From: Apostichopus japonicus
Taxonomy: Eukaryota; Echinodermata; Holothuroidea; Aspidochirotida; Stichopodidae
Direction of reading: 5' to 3'
NCBI RefSeq assembly: GCF_037975245.1
Contig: NC_092572.1
Location: forward strand, 24,587,989-24,651,988
Length of the DNA stretch: 64,000 nt
The notes beneath the pieces are model-generated. The model was not told the DNA's origin. It saw only the letters and a program-made list of their open reading frames with translations, and did not search any database. Position numbers and translations under genes: made by a program. Of this stretch, positions 34,901 to 40,163 are shown in pieces. Each line of letters opens with the position of its first letter. The stretch's first letter is position 1.

Positions 34901-35632
34901 AAATTAGGCGGGATCTTCCCGGTATAAACGTTTTACGGATTCCAGAACCAAAATTATTGACACTATGTATATACTTTGCTTCTTTTTTACAGGGAGAACG
35001 GGACTTCCATTTTAGCTTAAATTCCATCCCAAGGCTAGTGTCGATAGTCGCGTCACTACAGCGTATTATCAACTTTAAGTTAAACATGAACTAGGTTGTA
35101 CAGGAAAACGTTCATTACCATTGCAACTGCTACACACTTTGAGATTTAAAAGTTTAAAACTTCGACTGAAATCACTTTTCAGAATATCTAACAACGATTT
35201 TTAATATTTAATGTGCCTTTTGTTTTTTTTTTTCTTTCTGCAGGTTCCATTAGTGAACCAGAAAGAGGTAGGAATTTAACCGGTTTCAACCCCATACCGA
35301 AAGTGATGCATCCCGAAACACGCTATCACCTACCAGCTCAATATTTAAAGCCAAGAAATAAATACCCAGTAAATTTTAGAACATTTCCCCGAGAGGGTTG
35401 TTTCCAACCCCTGAAAAATACGTTCGATGTACCACCTGTGCGCGATGCTGCACATAGAGATATTCTTGAAGAAGAACTTCAGATTAAAGATAGCTCTGAA
35501 GAAGCGAAGAGTAAAGAAGATATTCAGATGGAAGATTTATCGGAAGAGAATGACGTAGAAGAGGTTCCTATGCTAAAGAAAGACGAGCCAGCGCCCCCTC
35601 GGCATCCTTGTGAAGGGCTGACAGTAGTATGA
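3970..35632 (+). CDS. DSCAM: DSCAM-family cell adhesion molecule (5' end missing; spliced gene)
   Basis: Thirty coding exons join with matching phases to about 2116 residues plus stop. Approximate positions, numbered from the first in-window residue: Ig2 1-98, Ig3 99-191, Ig4 192-281, Ig5 282-382, Ig6 383-473, Ig7 474-566, Ig8 567-663, Ig9 664-763, FN3-1 764-865, FN3-2 866-966, FN3-3 967-1067, FN3-4 1068-1167, Ig10 1168-1260, FN3-5 1261-1356, FN3-6 1357-1455, transmembrane helix 1480-1501, tail 1502-2116. The Ig10 inserted between FN3-4 and FN3-5 is diagnostic of DSCAM. Every Ig domain keeps both disulfide cysteines. The family makes homophilic receptors for neurite self-recognition and synaptic targeting. 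Signal peptide and Ig1 must lie upstream. The last four residues, L-T-V-V, fit a class I PDZ ligand, as in vertebrate DSCAM. Residue similarity was judged from memory of fly and vertebrate DSCAM, not by a search. Confidence 0.96.
4698..4735. repeat. AT dinucleotide microsatellite
   Basis: About 19 AT units in the intron that splits Ig2 (4117-5634). The rest of that intron shows no exon-like sequence. It also contains A-tracts near 5274-5287 and a TGACGTCA at 4598 and at 5370. Confidence 0.95.
5635..5781 (+). CDS. DSCAM: DSCAM exon: Ig2, second half
   Basis: Acceptor CTCACAG ends at 5634, donor GTAGGA at 5782, phase 1 to 1. Encodes [16 protein letters not shown] and YSC, the second Ig2 cysteine. 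The GELHI segment is characteristic of DSCAM Ig2. Confidence 0.92.
6097..6375 (+). CDS. DSCAM: DSCAM exon: Ig3
   Basis: A whole Ig domain in one phase 1-1 exon. Acceptor TGTACAG ends at 6096, donor GTAAGG at 6376. Motifs: [19 protein letters not shown] and [13 protein letters not shown]. In fly Dscam1 half of this domain is variable and split. Here it is one constitutive exon. Confidence 0.93.
7014..7283 (+). CDS. DSCAM: DSCAM exon: Ig4
   Basis: Acceptor CGAAG ends at 7013, with a T-rich tract before it; donor GTGAGT at 7284. Phase 1-1. Motifs: [25 protein letters not shown] and GMYQCVASN. The SVTG-P-I pattern matches DSCAM Ig4. Confidence 0.92.
10355..10580 (+). CDS. Possible alternative first exon encoding an N-terminal signal anchor
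   Basis: Within the Ig4-Ig5 intron an open frame begins with ATG at 10355, in a longer frame open from 10226. It runs 75 codons plus one base to a strong donor, GTAAGT, at 10581. It ends in phase 1, which matches the phase 1 start of the Ig5 exon at 11656. The peptide has a polar, charged N-terminus ([14 protein letters not shown]), then a hydrophobic segment, [20 protein letters not shown], then YRKLFITE. Splicing to Ig5 would give an isoform lacking Ig1-Ig4, with a second membrane span at its N-terminus. It could instead be the first exon of a nested gene or a chance frame. No promoter was identified. Confidence 0.4.
11270..11640 (+). mobile_element. LINE 3' end fragment (CR1/L2-like), 5' truncated
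   Basis: An open frame ending at 11438 carries [20 protein letters not shown] and [16 protein letters not shown]. This is the conserved C-terminal tail after the reverse transcriptase of many CR1/L2-type non-LTR retrotransposons. It is followed by about 200 bp of 3' UTR and an AATAAA/ATT-rich tail at 11608-11636. The fragment ends about 20 bp before the Ig5 exon acceptor. The class is inferred from memory of the motif. Confidence 0.75.
11656..11958 (+). CDS. DSCAM: DSCAM exon: Ig5
   Basis: Acceptor TTCTTCAG ends at 11655, donor GTGAGT at 11959, phase 1-1. Motifs: [27 protein letters not shown] and DGGLYRCAA. The YLNITS-x-x-x-x-DGGLY-C pattern is a close match to DSCAM Ig5. An in-frame TGACGTCA is at 11840. 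Confidence 0.94.
11995..12045. repeat. CT-rich low-complexity tract
   Basis: CCTCCCTCCT-type repeat just after the Ig5 exon donor. The rest of the 11959-12474 intron is unremarkable apart from a G-rich stretch near 12080-12110. Confidence 0.8.
12475..12747 (+). CDS. DSCAM: DSCAM exon: Ig6
   Basis: Acceptor ATACAG ends at 12474, donor GTGAGT at 12748, phase 1-1. Motifs: [48 protein letters not shown] and GLYSCRA. The PYIR and VAGYPI-x-x-I-x-W segments match fly and vertebrate Ig6. Confidence 0.95.
13162..13440 (+). CDS. DSCAM: DSCAM exon: Ig7
   Basis: The acceptor ends at 13161 after a tract of 13 C residues and TCCGTCTTGCAG. Donor GTAAAC at 13441, phase 1-1. Motifs: [28 protein letters not shown] and [11 protein letters not shown]. 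This is the position of the large alternative exon 9 array in fly Dscam1. I see only one copy here. Confidence 0.94.
13441..14338 (+). other. DSCAM intron between Ig7 and Ig8 exons
   Basis: About 0.9 kb of AT-rich sequence. No second Ig7-type exon, mobile element or open frame of note was seen. A TGACGTAA lies near 14158. Confidence 0.7.
14339..14629 (+). CDS. DSCAM: DSCAM exon: Ig8
   Basis: Acceptor CTTTTTAG ends at 14338, donor GTAAGT at 14630, phase 1-1. Motifs: [28 protein letters not shown], and [13 protein letters not shown]. The long insert between the Trp strand and the NGTL strand is usual for DSCAM Ig8. Confidence 0.93.
15128..15427 (+). CDS. DSCAM: DSCAM exon: Ig9
   Basis: Acceptor TCCACAG ends at 15127, donor GTACGT at 15428, phase 1-1. 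Motifs: [30 protein letters not shown] and [14 protein letters not shown]. Directly followed by FN3 exons, as expected for the Ig9-FN3-1 junction. Confidence 0.93.
15671..15802 (+). CDS. DSCAM: DSCAM exon: FN3-1, first half
   Basis: Acceptor GTTGCAG ends at 15670, donor GTAATC at 15803, phase 1-1. Encodes [26 protein letters not shown] and FSIEYKND, the A to C strands of an FN3 domain. DGNSP-x-x-x-F-x-IEYK matches DSCAM FN3-1. Confidence 0.92.
16185..16358 (+). CDS. DSCAM: DSCAM exon: FN3-1, second half
   Basis: Acceptor TTAACAG ends at 16184, donor GTACGT at 16359, phase 1-1. Encodes [20 protein letters not shown] and [10 protein letters not shown], the E to G strands with the usual Tyr and Asn-x-x-G-x-S-x-PS pattern. 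Confidence 0.92.
16660..16720 (+). repeat. Dispersed repeat with GATCC/GGATC hairpin and CGAAACGTC (copy 1)
   Basis: Contains GATCC-TGCTA-GGATC followed by GAAACGTCAGGC. The same box, with about 50 bp of related upstream sequence, recurs at 37630-37720. It resembles boxes I associate with Penelope-like retroelements. In this copy the bases before the hairpin read CTAGAGA. Confidence 0.6.
16797..16867 (+). CDS. DSCAM: DSCAM exon: FN3-2, first part
   Basis: A short exon, phase 1 to 0. Acceptor ATCTAG ends at 16796, donor GTAAGT at 16868. Encodes [20 protein letters not shown] and VTWR. APSGPP-x-x-x-x-x-A is the usual start of DSCAM FN3-2. Confidence 0.88.
16868..17541 (+). other. Intron inside FN3-2 (phase 0)
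   Basis: Phase 0 intron of 674 bp. It contains a GAGTAC-rich segment at 17237-17352 that resembles the one at 7508-7685. No exon-like sequence. Confidence 0.6.
17542..17773 (+). CDS. DSCAM: DSCAM exon: FN3-2, second part
   Basis: Acceptor TCTCCTAG ends at 17541, donor GTAAGT at 17774, phase 0 to 1. Encodes [20 protein letters not shown], then [14 protein letters not shown] and GPWS. NG-I-x-GY-x-I-x-Y is the FN3 C-strand pattern. A G-rich run (17785-17803) lies 12 bp beyond the donor. Confidence 0.93.
18079..18225 (+). CDS. DSCAM: DSCAM exon: FN3-3, first half
   Basis: Acceptor TATTTTAG ends at 18078, donor GTAAGT at 18226, phase 1-1. Encodes [41 protein letters not shown]. Confidence 0.92.
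18245..18555 (+). mobile_element. tRNA-derived SINE
   Basis: The head has a tRNA-like A box (GTGGCCAATTGGCTAAGGC) and B box (GGTTCGATTCC). The body contains TTGGGCAAGATGCTTTATC, and the tail region CGCTTTGAG...AAAGCGCTATATAAA is followed by TATTACTATTATT. This tail form is common in marine invertebrate SINEs. It starts about 20 bp after the FN3-3 donor. Confidence 0.8.
18824..18979 (+). CDS. DSCAM: DSCAM exon: FN3-3, second half
   Basis: Acceptor TTTTGCAG ends at 18823, donor GTATGT at 18980, phase 1-1. Encodes [20 protein letters not shown] and [17 protein letters not shown], the E to G strands of FN3-3. Confidence 0.92.
19488..19633 (+). CDS. DSCAM: DSCAM exon: FN3-4, first half
   Basis: Acceptor CTTTCAG ends at 19487, donor GTAAGT at 19634, phase 1 to 0. 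Encodes [37 protein letters not shown] and EGESP. The last about 100 bp of this exon and its donor are repeated twice more in the following intron. Confidence 0.93.
19533..20060 (+). repeat. Triplicated FN3-4 half-exon with donor and TA tracts (period 198/197 bp)
   Basis: Unit 1 starts with ATCCTATA at 19533 and ends in the true exon. Units 2 and 3 start at 19731 and 19928. All three keep the coding segment IMVSW/FMVSW...GESP and a GTAAGT donor (19634, 19832, 20029). TA tracts of about 50-60 bp separate them. Unit 1 to unit 2 is 198 bp, so the reading frame stays open across both. Unit 2 to unit 3 is 197 bp and shifts frame. Units 2 and 3 lack a 3' splice acceptor, so they are not complete cassette exons. 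Confidence 0.92.
20426..20579 (+). CDS. DSCAM: DSCAM exon: FN3-4, second half
   Basis: Acceptor CTTCCCAG ends at 20425, donor GTAAGT at 20580, phase 0 to 1. Encodes [34 protein letters not shown]. It joins the first-half exon at 19633 in frame. Confidence 0.93.
20741..21028. repeat. Pentanucleotide array (AATAG, then AAGAG, then CAGAG)
   Basis: About 57 pentamer units, all-purine except for the C in CAGAG variants. The array begins as AATAG, becomes AAGAG, and CAGAG variants increase to a solid block at 20950-21013. The graded order suggests stepwise expansion. Confidence 0.95.
21384..21501 (+). CDS. DSCAM: DSCAM exon: Ig10, first half
   Basis: Acceptor CATTTTAG ends at 21383, donor GTAAGT at 21502, phase 1 to 2. 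Encodes [40 protein letters not shown]-x-x-F and TPW are shared with vertebrate DSCAM Ig10. Confidence 0.93.
21721..21881 (+). CDS. DSCAM: DSCAM exon: Ig10, second half
   Basis: Acceptor TTTCATTTCAG ends at 21720, donor GTAAGT at 21882, phase 2 to 1. Encodes [20 protein letters not shown] then [14 protein letters not shown]. The TGCATG cluster starts 10 bp after this exon. Confidence 0.94.
21892..22311 (+). promoter_or_regulatory. Cluster of 12 TGCATG elements (RBFOX-type splicing motif)
   Basis: TGCATG starts at 21892, 21903, 21914, 21925, 21947, 22063, 22096, 22199, 22228, 22238, 22273 and 22306, all on the sense strand just downstream of an exon. UGCAUG is the binding site of the RBFOX splicing factors, which usually promote inclusion of the upstream exon. 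The first four are spaced exactly 11 bp, so part of the cluster arose as an 11-bp tandem repeat. A further copy is at 22653. Confidence 0.6.
22312..26104 (+). other. Remainder of the large intron between Ig10 and FN3-5 exons
   Basis: Nearly 3.8 kb with no exon-like sequence. G-rich tracts lie near 22452-22482 and 22970-22990. A 16-bp inverted pair, CTTCATTTACTTCCxG, lies near 23456 and 23652. Several segments contain CGCGATA and ACCGT motifs (23235-23680). Purine-rich sequence at 24966-25000. Single TGACGTCA at 25775 and TCACGTGA at 23868 and 25606. Confidence 0.6.
26105..26203 (+). CDS. DSCAM: DSCAM exon: FN3-5, first half
   Basis: Acceptor CAAAACAG ends at 26104, donor GTAATA at 26204, phase 1-1. 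Encodes [14 protein letters not shown] and [28 protein letters not shown] is the equivalent in vertebrate DSCAM FN3-5. Confidence 0.92.
26251..26671. mobile_element. MITE with tandem ~93-bp internal repeats, copy 1
   Basis: Terminal inverted repeats CAGCAGCCAGTTGGGAC (26251-26267) and the inverse of CTGCACCCAGTTGGGAC (26655-26671). TA dinucleotides flank both ends, fitting a TA target duplication. The inside holds degenerate tandem units containing ACTGACAGTATGAACAGTTC. No coding capacity. Confidence 0.75.
26976..27164 (+). CDS. DSCAM: DSCAM exon: FN3-5, second half
   Basis: Acceptor TATATTAG ends at 26975, donor GTAATG at 27165, phase 1-1. Encodes [38 protein letters not shown]-x-CGT-x-YKF-x-x-TA-x-N is a DSCAM FN3-5 signature. 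Confidence 0.93.
27584..28421. mobile_element. MITE with tandem ~93-bp internal repeats, copy 2 (probably interrupted)
   Basis: The left end near 27584 (CCTGGTTGGGAGAATTATT) and the right end near 28403-28421 (TTGTCCCAACTCAGTGG) match the terminal repeats of copy 1. About four degenerate ~93-bp units lie at 27620-28037. The interval 28040-28395 is unrelated and may be a secondary insertion. Confidence 0.6.
28473..28769 (+). CDS. DSCAM: DSCAM exon: FN3-6
   Basis: Acceptor TTCTTCAG ends at 28472, phase 1-1. A whole FN3 domain: [54 protein letters not shown]-x-x-F-x-x-EY is diagnostic for DSCAM FN3-6. Two adjacent donors are possible: after 28766 (GTGGTA) or after 28769 (GTAGGT). They differ by one Gly codon. 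Confidence 0.93.
29110..29275. repeat. GAT/GGT trinucleotide-rich repeat
   Basis: Degenerate GATGGT/GGTGAT repeat in the intron after FN3-6. The His-rich open frame on the opposite strand is an artefact of this repeat. Confidence 0.9.
29380..29595. repeat. Unidentified interspersed repeat ending in TATT units
   Basis: A more GC-rich block in an AT-rich intron. It contains CTCCTGGGGCACTGGAGTGC and GTTGCAGCCACAAACTGGC and ends in TATTATTATTATT. This looks like the 3' part of a SINE or LINE, but I do not recognise the family. Confidence 0.4.
29786..30014 (+). CDS. DSCAM: DSCAM exon: juxtamembrane and transmembrane segment
   Basis: Acceptor TTCCAACAG ends at 29785, donor GTATGC at 30015, phase 1 to 2. 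After a Pro/Ser-rich stalk comes [20 protein letters not shown], a single helix. [14 protein letters not shown] follows as the positive stop-transfer segment on the cytoplasmic side. This gives type I topology. Confidence 0.95.
30045..30360. repeat. ~114-bp minisatellite, about 3 units
   Basis: Units start with ATGAATTCAGCA near 30048, 30162 and 30275. Each carries a (GT)n run and GGACACTTGGAAGCTTCCGT. Further decayed pieces (AAAGCTTCCGTAGGA) occur at about 30458 and 30568. The array begins about 30 bp after the transmembrane exon. Confidence 0.85.
30963..31099 (+). CDS. DSCAM: DSCAM exon: cytoplasmic tail 1
   Basis: Acceptor TTTTTCAG ends at 30962, donor GTATGA at 31100, phase 2 to 1. Encodes [20 protein letters not shown] and ends with WVFHTDGSQ. 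No recognised domain. Ser/Pro/Arg-rich like other DSCAM tails. Confidence 0.85.
31284..31575 (-). mobile_element. RTE-type LINE 3' fragment, antisense to DSCAM
   Basis: The minus strand encodes [39 protein letters not shown] and WREVVARAS. This C-terminal tail follows the reverse transcriptase in RTE-like non-LTR elements and recurs in many animal genomes. It stops at the left edge. Sequences like AAACTGTGTCTACACAA flank the insertion on both sides. Confidence 0.85.
31675..31857 (+). CDS. DSCAM: DSCAM exon: cytoplasmic tail 2
   Basis: Acceptor TTTCTTTCAG ends at 31674, donor GTAAGT at 31858, phase 1-1. Encodes a Tyr/Gly-rich patch, [12 protein letters not shown], then [16 protein letters not shown] and [14 protein letters not shown] fits a Y-x-x-P motif of the Crk/Nck SH2 type. 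This is a pattern match only. Confidence 0.85.
32214..32366 (+). CDS. DSCAM: DSCAM exon: cytoplasmic tail 3
   Basis: Acceptor CATTCCAG ends at 32213, donor GTGAGT at 32367, phase 1-1. Encodes [20 protein letters not shown] and a Ser-rich end. PPAVPGRP is proline-rich and could bind SH3 domains. Confidence 0.85.
32903..33304 (+). CDS. DSCAM: DSCAM exon: cytoplasmic tail 4 (long Ser/Arg-rich)
   Basis: Acceptor TTGCTAG ends at 32902, donor GTACGT at 33305, phase 1-1, 134 codons. Contains [20 protein letters not shown], a Ser/Gln run, [20 protein letters not shown] and [15 protein letters not shown]. Codon use is GC-richer than the surrounding introns, supporting coding status. Confidence 0.88.
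33910..34177 (+). CDS. DSCAM: DSCAM exon: cytoplasmic tail 5 (Pro/Arg-rich)
   Basis: Acceptor AATCTGCAG ends at 33909, donor GTAAGA at 34178, phase 1 to 2. Encodes [20 protein letters not shown], a run of Thr/Asp/His, then [17 protein letters not shown]. The in-frame stop TAG at 34176-34178 is split by the donor, so splicing there turns TA into TAC (Tyr). Failure to splice would truncate the tail here. Confidence 0.85.
34636..34859 (+). CDS. DSCAM: DSCAM exon: cytoplasmic tail 6
   Basis: Acceptor CTCATCAG ends at 34635, donor GTAGGT at 34860, phase 2 to 1. Encodes [37 protein letters not shown] and [15 protein letters not shown]. Several tyrosines could be phosphorylation sites. Confidence 0.88.
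34993..35015 (+). CDS. DSCAM: Possible alternative terminal exon of DSCAM
   Basis: A strong acceptor, TGCTTCTTTTTTACAG, ends at 34992. In phase 1 after the exon ending at 34859 the sequence reads G-R-T-G-L-P-F and then TAG at 35013-35015. Use of this exon would replace the last 129 residues, including the PDZ ligand, with a seven-residue end. It could be an unused cryptic acceptor. Confidence 0.35.
35244..35632 (+). CDS. DSCAM: DSCAM last coding exon, ending in a PDZ ligand
   Basis: Acceptor TTTCTGCAG ends at 35243. Stop TGA at 35630-35632. Begins [20 protein letters not shown], has an acidic stretch ([18 protein letters not shown]), and ends [11 protein letters not shown] at -2 and V at 0 fit class I PDZ binding. 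Vertebrate DSCAM ends TLV, so the function is probably conserved. Confidence 0.92.
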
Positions 35633-36775
35633 CCTAGCCTAACTACCAAATAATGGTTATACCTAAAAAAATGTACTTTTGAGCATGGATAAACGCCATT
35701 TTGTTCTTCAGAAGATGAAACACGTTTTTAAGTAATAACCAGCTACGAAGACGGTTGGCGGTATTATGGTTAGCTCCGAGCCGGCTGGGAGATGCAATAC
35801 GTATATATAACACGGTTGATCCATTTTGCTAATTATTTAACAAATAAATGCACGAGAGGAGAAAATGAACCGTTTAGCGAATAAACAAGACAGGCTTTCT
35901 CTTCAGCAAGAATCAGTATCAGAAAAGAAATGTTTCGTTGAACTGCTACCTATCGTAAAGGTATGTTTCGTTGAACTGCTACCTATAGTCAAGGTATGTT
36001 TCGTTGAACTGCTACCTATAGTCAAGATATGGCAAAATATTACTTCGCTCGACATTATTCTGCGAAACACTGACTCAATGAGCGTTAGTGGGGGTACTAC
36101 TCCGTTTATACATATTGAAATTGTCGCTTATCTATTTTTCATTAACCATTGAAGAATAATCTTAATCAGTAGACGACCATTTTCAGATACAGTTTAAATG
36201 TGAACGCCAAAGGAAAAACTACTTTTCTTAAAGGACCAGCCTTCCTTCTTGCAATGAAATATCACATATTTTGTTACCTTTCTCGCACCACAAATGTTGA
36301 TGAGAATTTCAGTTAAAACTGCATTTTTGCGTTGGGAAAATTATAACAAATAATTGTTCAGTTTATGAATTTTCACGAAGTCACGTGACTTCCATCTTCA
36401 CTTTTATTCTATACGTGAGATGCATACGGTATTTTTTATTTATTTCTTGAGGACAGAATTTTTAACTTAGTTGACATAGTTGTATCCATATAGTGATCTC
36501 TTGCAAGACTTTTCATATTTGTGACTGAAATCATCTTTTTATTGCAAATTCTTGGGAAACGAAGAAAATCATAGAGATTTTTATCCATGATTCTCTCAAT
36601 TTGTGCAATTTTTCTGAGATTCGTACAGTTACAATCACTCTTTTTCTTTTCGTATAAATTTTGTTACGTATTTTCTCTTGCCACACATGTATTTGTTGTT
36701 TCTTTTTGCAATCATTTCACTTTGTTGAAAGTCTGGGGTTCCAATCTTTGAACTAATGATGCAAAAATAAATTTA
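35633..36775 (+). other. DSCAM 3' UTR region
   Basis: Non-coding sequence after the stop. Candidate polyadenylation signals AATAAA are at 35843 and 36766. Which one is used, or whether the UTR goes further, cannot be told. The 33-bp triple repeat at 35931 is inside this region if the distal signal is used. Confidence 0.5.
35931..36028. repeat. 33-bp tandem repeat, 3 units
   Basis: TGTTTCGTTGAACTGCTACC starts at 35931, 35964 and 35997. The period is a multiple of three, so it gives an apparent repeat peptide, CFVELLPIVKV. I regard that as an accident of the UTR, not a gene. Confidence 0.9.
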
Positions 36776-39700
36776 AACCTTTTTTTTTTCTATTTCTTCT
36801 TAGGAATAAGAAATATCTAATATGGTCTGTATTGTAAGTTATATTTCCTTAATATAATTCAGAATGGTTTCTTGGCAAATATCGAAGACATGTTTCAATT
36901 TAAATTTTCGTTAGGTTTCCGATCACTCTATCTCATTTCAGACACAGACCATCGGGTGTAGGGAGCTATACCCTTCCTTGTTCAACCCCCCCCCCCCCCC
37001 ATTTCAGGTCTAAAATGTTGATATTTTTCTTTGGGAGGACGATTACACTTCTTACATGGCGTCGGCTTTAACAACACCAGAACTACGCACTCTTTCGTAA
37101 TCCTGCATCCGACTTACCTGTCAAATGCAAAAAAAAGTATTGCCGTTCTTATGTACAGTTTTCTTGTCCTAGTTTGTTCCTCCTCAATTTGAAGAACTCG
37201 TCATAATCCAGATGAATTGAAATGGGGAGAGGGATGGTTGTGGAGGGGAAGGAGAGGGATGGGTGGGGAGGGGTAAGGAAAACTGTATCTGTTTTGTAAT
37301 CATTTTTAACCTCAGCTCGTTGTTACGTTCATCCACTAATCACCTATTACAGTAACTGTGGGTTCCCAGAGTAAAGCTCTTCGGTAATTGAATTGATAAG
37401 GACGATGTCTTGAAAGCGAGTGAGATTTAAGTTTGCAACTTTTAAAGGGGAAGACGGGCCCATTTCGTTTCTTCTCAATACTCAAGCTAACATGGCCTGC
37501 TGTGTGTGTGTTGAGTGATATTGATGGCGATTCGATGATGTGATGTAAAGTTTAACTGCTAAAATGAGAAGATATTCAAGGCAAAACGAGTAAAAAGAGA
37601 CATCTACAAAACTGTTAGCAAACTGCTTATCCACTAAGTCTTATGTTGTCCCTTGTAGTTTCTGTTACTTGTCATGCAGCCTCTGAAGAAGATCCTGCTA
37701 GGATCGAAACGTCAGGCCCACTATATTATAAGCCTTAAGGAAAACAATGGTCATGCAAATATCAGCCATTATCCACATGAAAAGAAAAATGATTGTGATA
37801 TTTGTAAGACTCTTTTTTTTATTGAGAAAACGGAAGAGGGGATAGAATTGTCATAAAAGCATACACTCATTAAAGTATTACATATTCATGAAATGATTGC
37901 GCACTTGCGCAGTATACTGTTTACTAGTTATTATTTCGCAGCGTGAAAAATATCGTTTTCGTCATTTACTCGAATTTTCAACATATGATCCATTAATAAA
38001 AGAAAGTATACGCGTGGAGGAACATGAATATTCATATTGTGACGTTTCAGACGCGAAGAAATGCGATCTCTAATGAGTAAAATGCAGTTAGAATCAGGAC
38101 AGAGAGGGCTTGAGGTGTGGTAGCGTTGAATGTAGATATGTACAGATTGTGAATGTTTTATTATCACGTGATGGTATAACCGAAGTGATTCGTTCTTTTA
38201 TCCAAGAGATGGCATTAAAATGACGTCATTTGCTACGTCATAGAAAGGATGTGTTTTTTTTTTAAACCGAACAGAGAGAGAGAGAAGGAGTAAAGGTCAT
38301 CAGTTATTATGGCCTTTAATTATGCTAGAACTTTCCAATAATGGTCGCTCATGTTTAAACCTACAAATTCTCAACTTTCCTCACTGAGACAAACATTTTT
38401 CTTAGATACGGCTATTTGGGAATTCAAATTTACATCTAAGAATCCAATTTCGAAAAATTTCAGCAATTTTTATTAAGGAAAAACAAATCGGGCTCTCACT
38501 GATGACTTTTGACGAGATGGTATTTTAAAAGATTGAAAAAGATTGAAAACAAAAGATTGAAAATTGGGAAAAAGAAGGTATAGTCAATCGTATGTTCCCT
38601 CGGTACGGAAATTGGTTTAGGCAATCGTTAAGAGACAACAATAACTTTTATTTTAAACATTTGGACGAAAGACCTGGTGCGACTTAATAAAAAATTGGTT
38701 TGTTTTAAAGTCACTTTTAGTCGTAAATCATAAAAAAAACATAAATTAATAAAAATGACGAATGCTGAAGCCCAACCAAGCATTTTCAATGCTAAATCAC
38801 AGAATAATTTTTAAAAGCATAATTTCAACACTGATGTCAAAAACTACGTTCAAAAGAACGTTGTCCTCTACGTCTTATTGCAAAGTTACAACGGTGTTAA
38901 AATCAAAGTGCTTTTTGTTAAAACAAATGTTGGCAATCCGGGTTACTTCATTAGCGAAATGGCTTTCATAGCGTTATGAAAACTTTGTTAAAAATATTTT
39001 TTGGGCATTACATTGTTAAAATAAGATGACACTAGAGTTGCATACTTCCAAAGTTTAGAAACGTACTTCTATAGTTAGCTTGGAAAAAAGAAGGTCTCAT
39101 TTTATCATGTCACTGAAACAATAAAATTAACATGAAACCAAAGAAAATTAACTTATTCAGTTAATATTGATCCATCATAAATTCCTATTAATGAATTAAT
39201 TGAAACATGAAATGTAAAAAAAAAAAAAAAATTAAATTTGTTATTGAGTATCGGTTATTCGACCCCATTGGAGAATGGATATATAATCTATATTCGGAGC
39301 ATCAAAATTGTTGCAAGCCATTAATATTTCTGTCAAATGTTAAACATTAACCTAGAATGGTATATGGAATATCAATTGGTTGGAAAAAAATATCAAATAT
39401 TTCAGTTAAGTTTGGAAAGGAAACGCTTTTTTTTTCGTCTTTGGTATCATTTATTCGCTACTATAATGAAACTAGAAAGGTAATGGAACAGGTTTTAATG
39501 AAGATGATTTTAAAAATCTATTTATTCTCCACGTAAAATACCAGCTTTTGTTATTTTTTGGGGGTTCTTCTTAATTTCCGAGATAGAGATAGAGGGAGAG
39601 AGGGGAGGGGGAGGGGGAGAGGTTTTCACCACTGACGTTAATTTATTTATGATTGAAATGGCTCGTTGCAAGGACATTGTAGCATCTAGGGAGGACATTA

Positions 39701-39890
39701 CAGTAGTGAGGGCGCCCTTGAATGTGGTAACAGCGTAAGTATGCGACACACTGTCACTTATAAAAAAGAAAATTACTCAAGAAAAAAATCCTCGCTAAGA
39801 ATAGTGGGACAATAAGGCAGTTAATCACTCGGAAGCCTTATATGTTTTATATAAGTTAAAGGACACTGCGACAGTAAACGCTTTACAAAA
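36776..39890. other. Intergenic, no gene seen
   Basis: AT-rich. It contains a C tract at 36987-37000, G-rich sequence at 37220-37275, the second CGAAACGTC hairpin repeat at 37630-37720, and a GA run at 38272-38288. Short open frames lack homology or coding bias. Confidence 0.6.
37630..37720 (+). repeat. Dispersed repeat with GATCC/GGATC hairpin and CGAAACGTC (copy 2)
   Basis: CTGAAGA (37683) is followed by GATCC-TGCTA-GGATC (37691-37705) and GAAACGTC. About 50 bp upstream is also shared with the copy at 16660. The order CTGANGA, hairpin, GAAA resembles a hammerhead ribozyme core, with one extra A before the hairpin. Confidence 0.55.
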
Positions 39891-40163
39891 ATATTTGTAT
39901 GTATTTGTATGTATTGATATGTATTTTTATGTATTTTAGATGCTACTGCAAGCAGGAACTCGCAAAGAAGCCATTATTGGCTTATCAAAGCCGCAAGCTG
40001 ACCGAAGTCAGTCTCTTACATTCATATATAACGTCCATGATTATGAATTGTCAATTGTCAACAACTCTGTAACTGGACGACATACATTAATCTTGGAGTG
40101 ACTCGAACTCGGGACCTTATGATTGCAAGGCACCGGCGTTAACCACTGAGCTAACACTCCTAT
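39890..40163 (-). mobile_element. tRNA-derived SINE, family B, copy 1 (minus)
   Basis: Read on the minus strand it starts GGAGTGTTAGCTCAGTGG (A box) with GAGTTCGAGTCA (B box). The body has GACTTCGGTCAGCTTGCGGC and GCGAGTTCCTGCTTGCAG, and the tail is ATACA-rich (39890-39940 on the + strand). It matches the element at 48171-48475 along nearly its full length. Confidence 0.88.

Noticed and set aside
35865-36152. Protein with three repeats of CFVELLPIVKV
   Set aside because: Tandem 33-bp repeat in the 3' UTR; frame preserved only because 33 is divisible by three.
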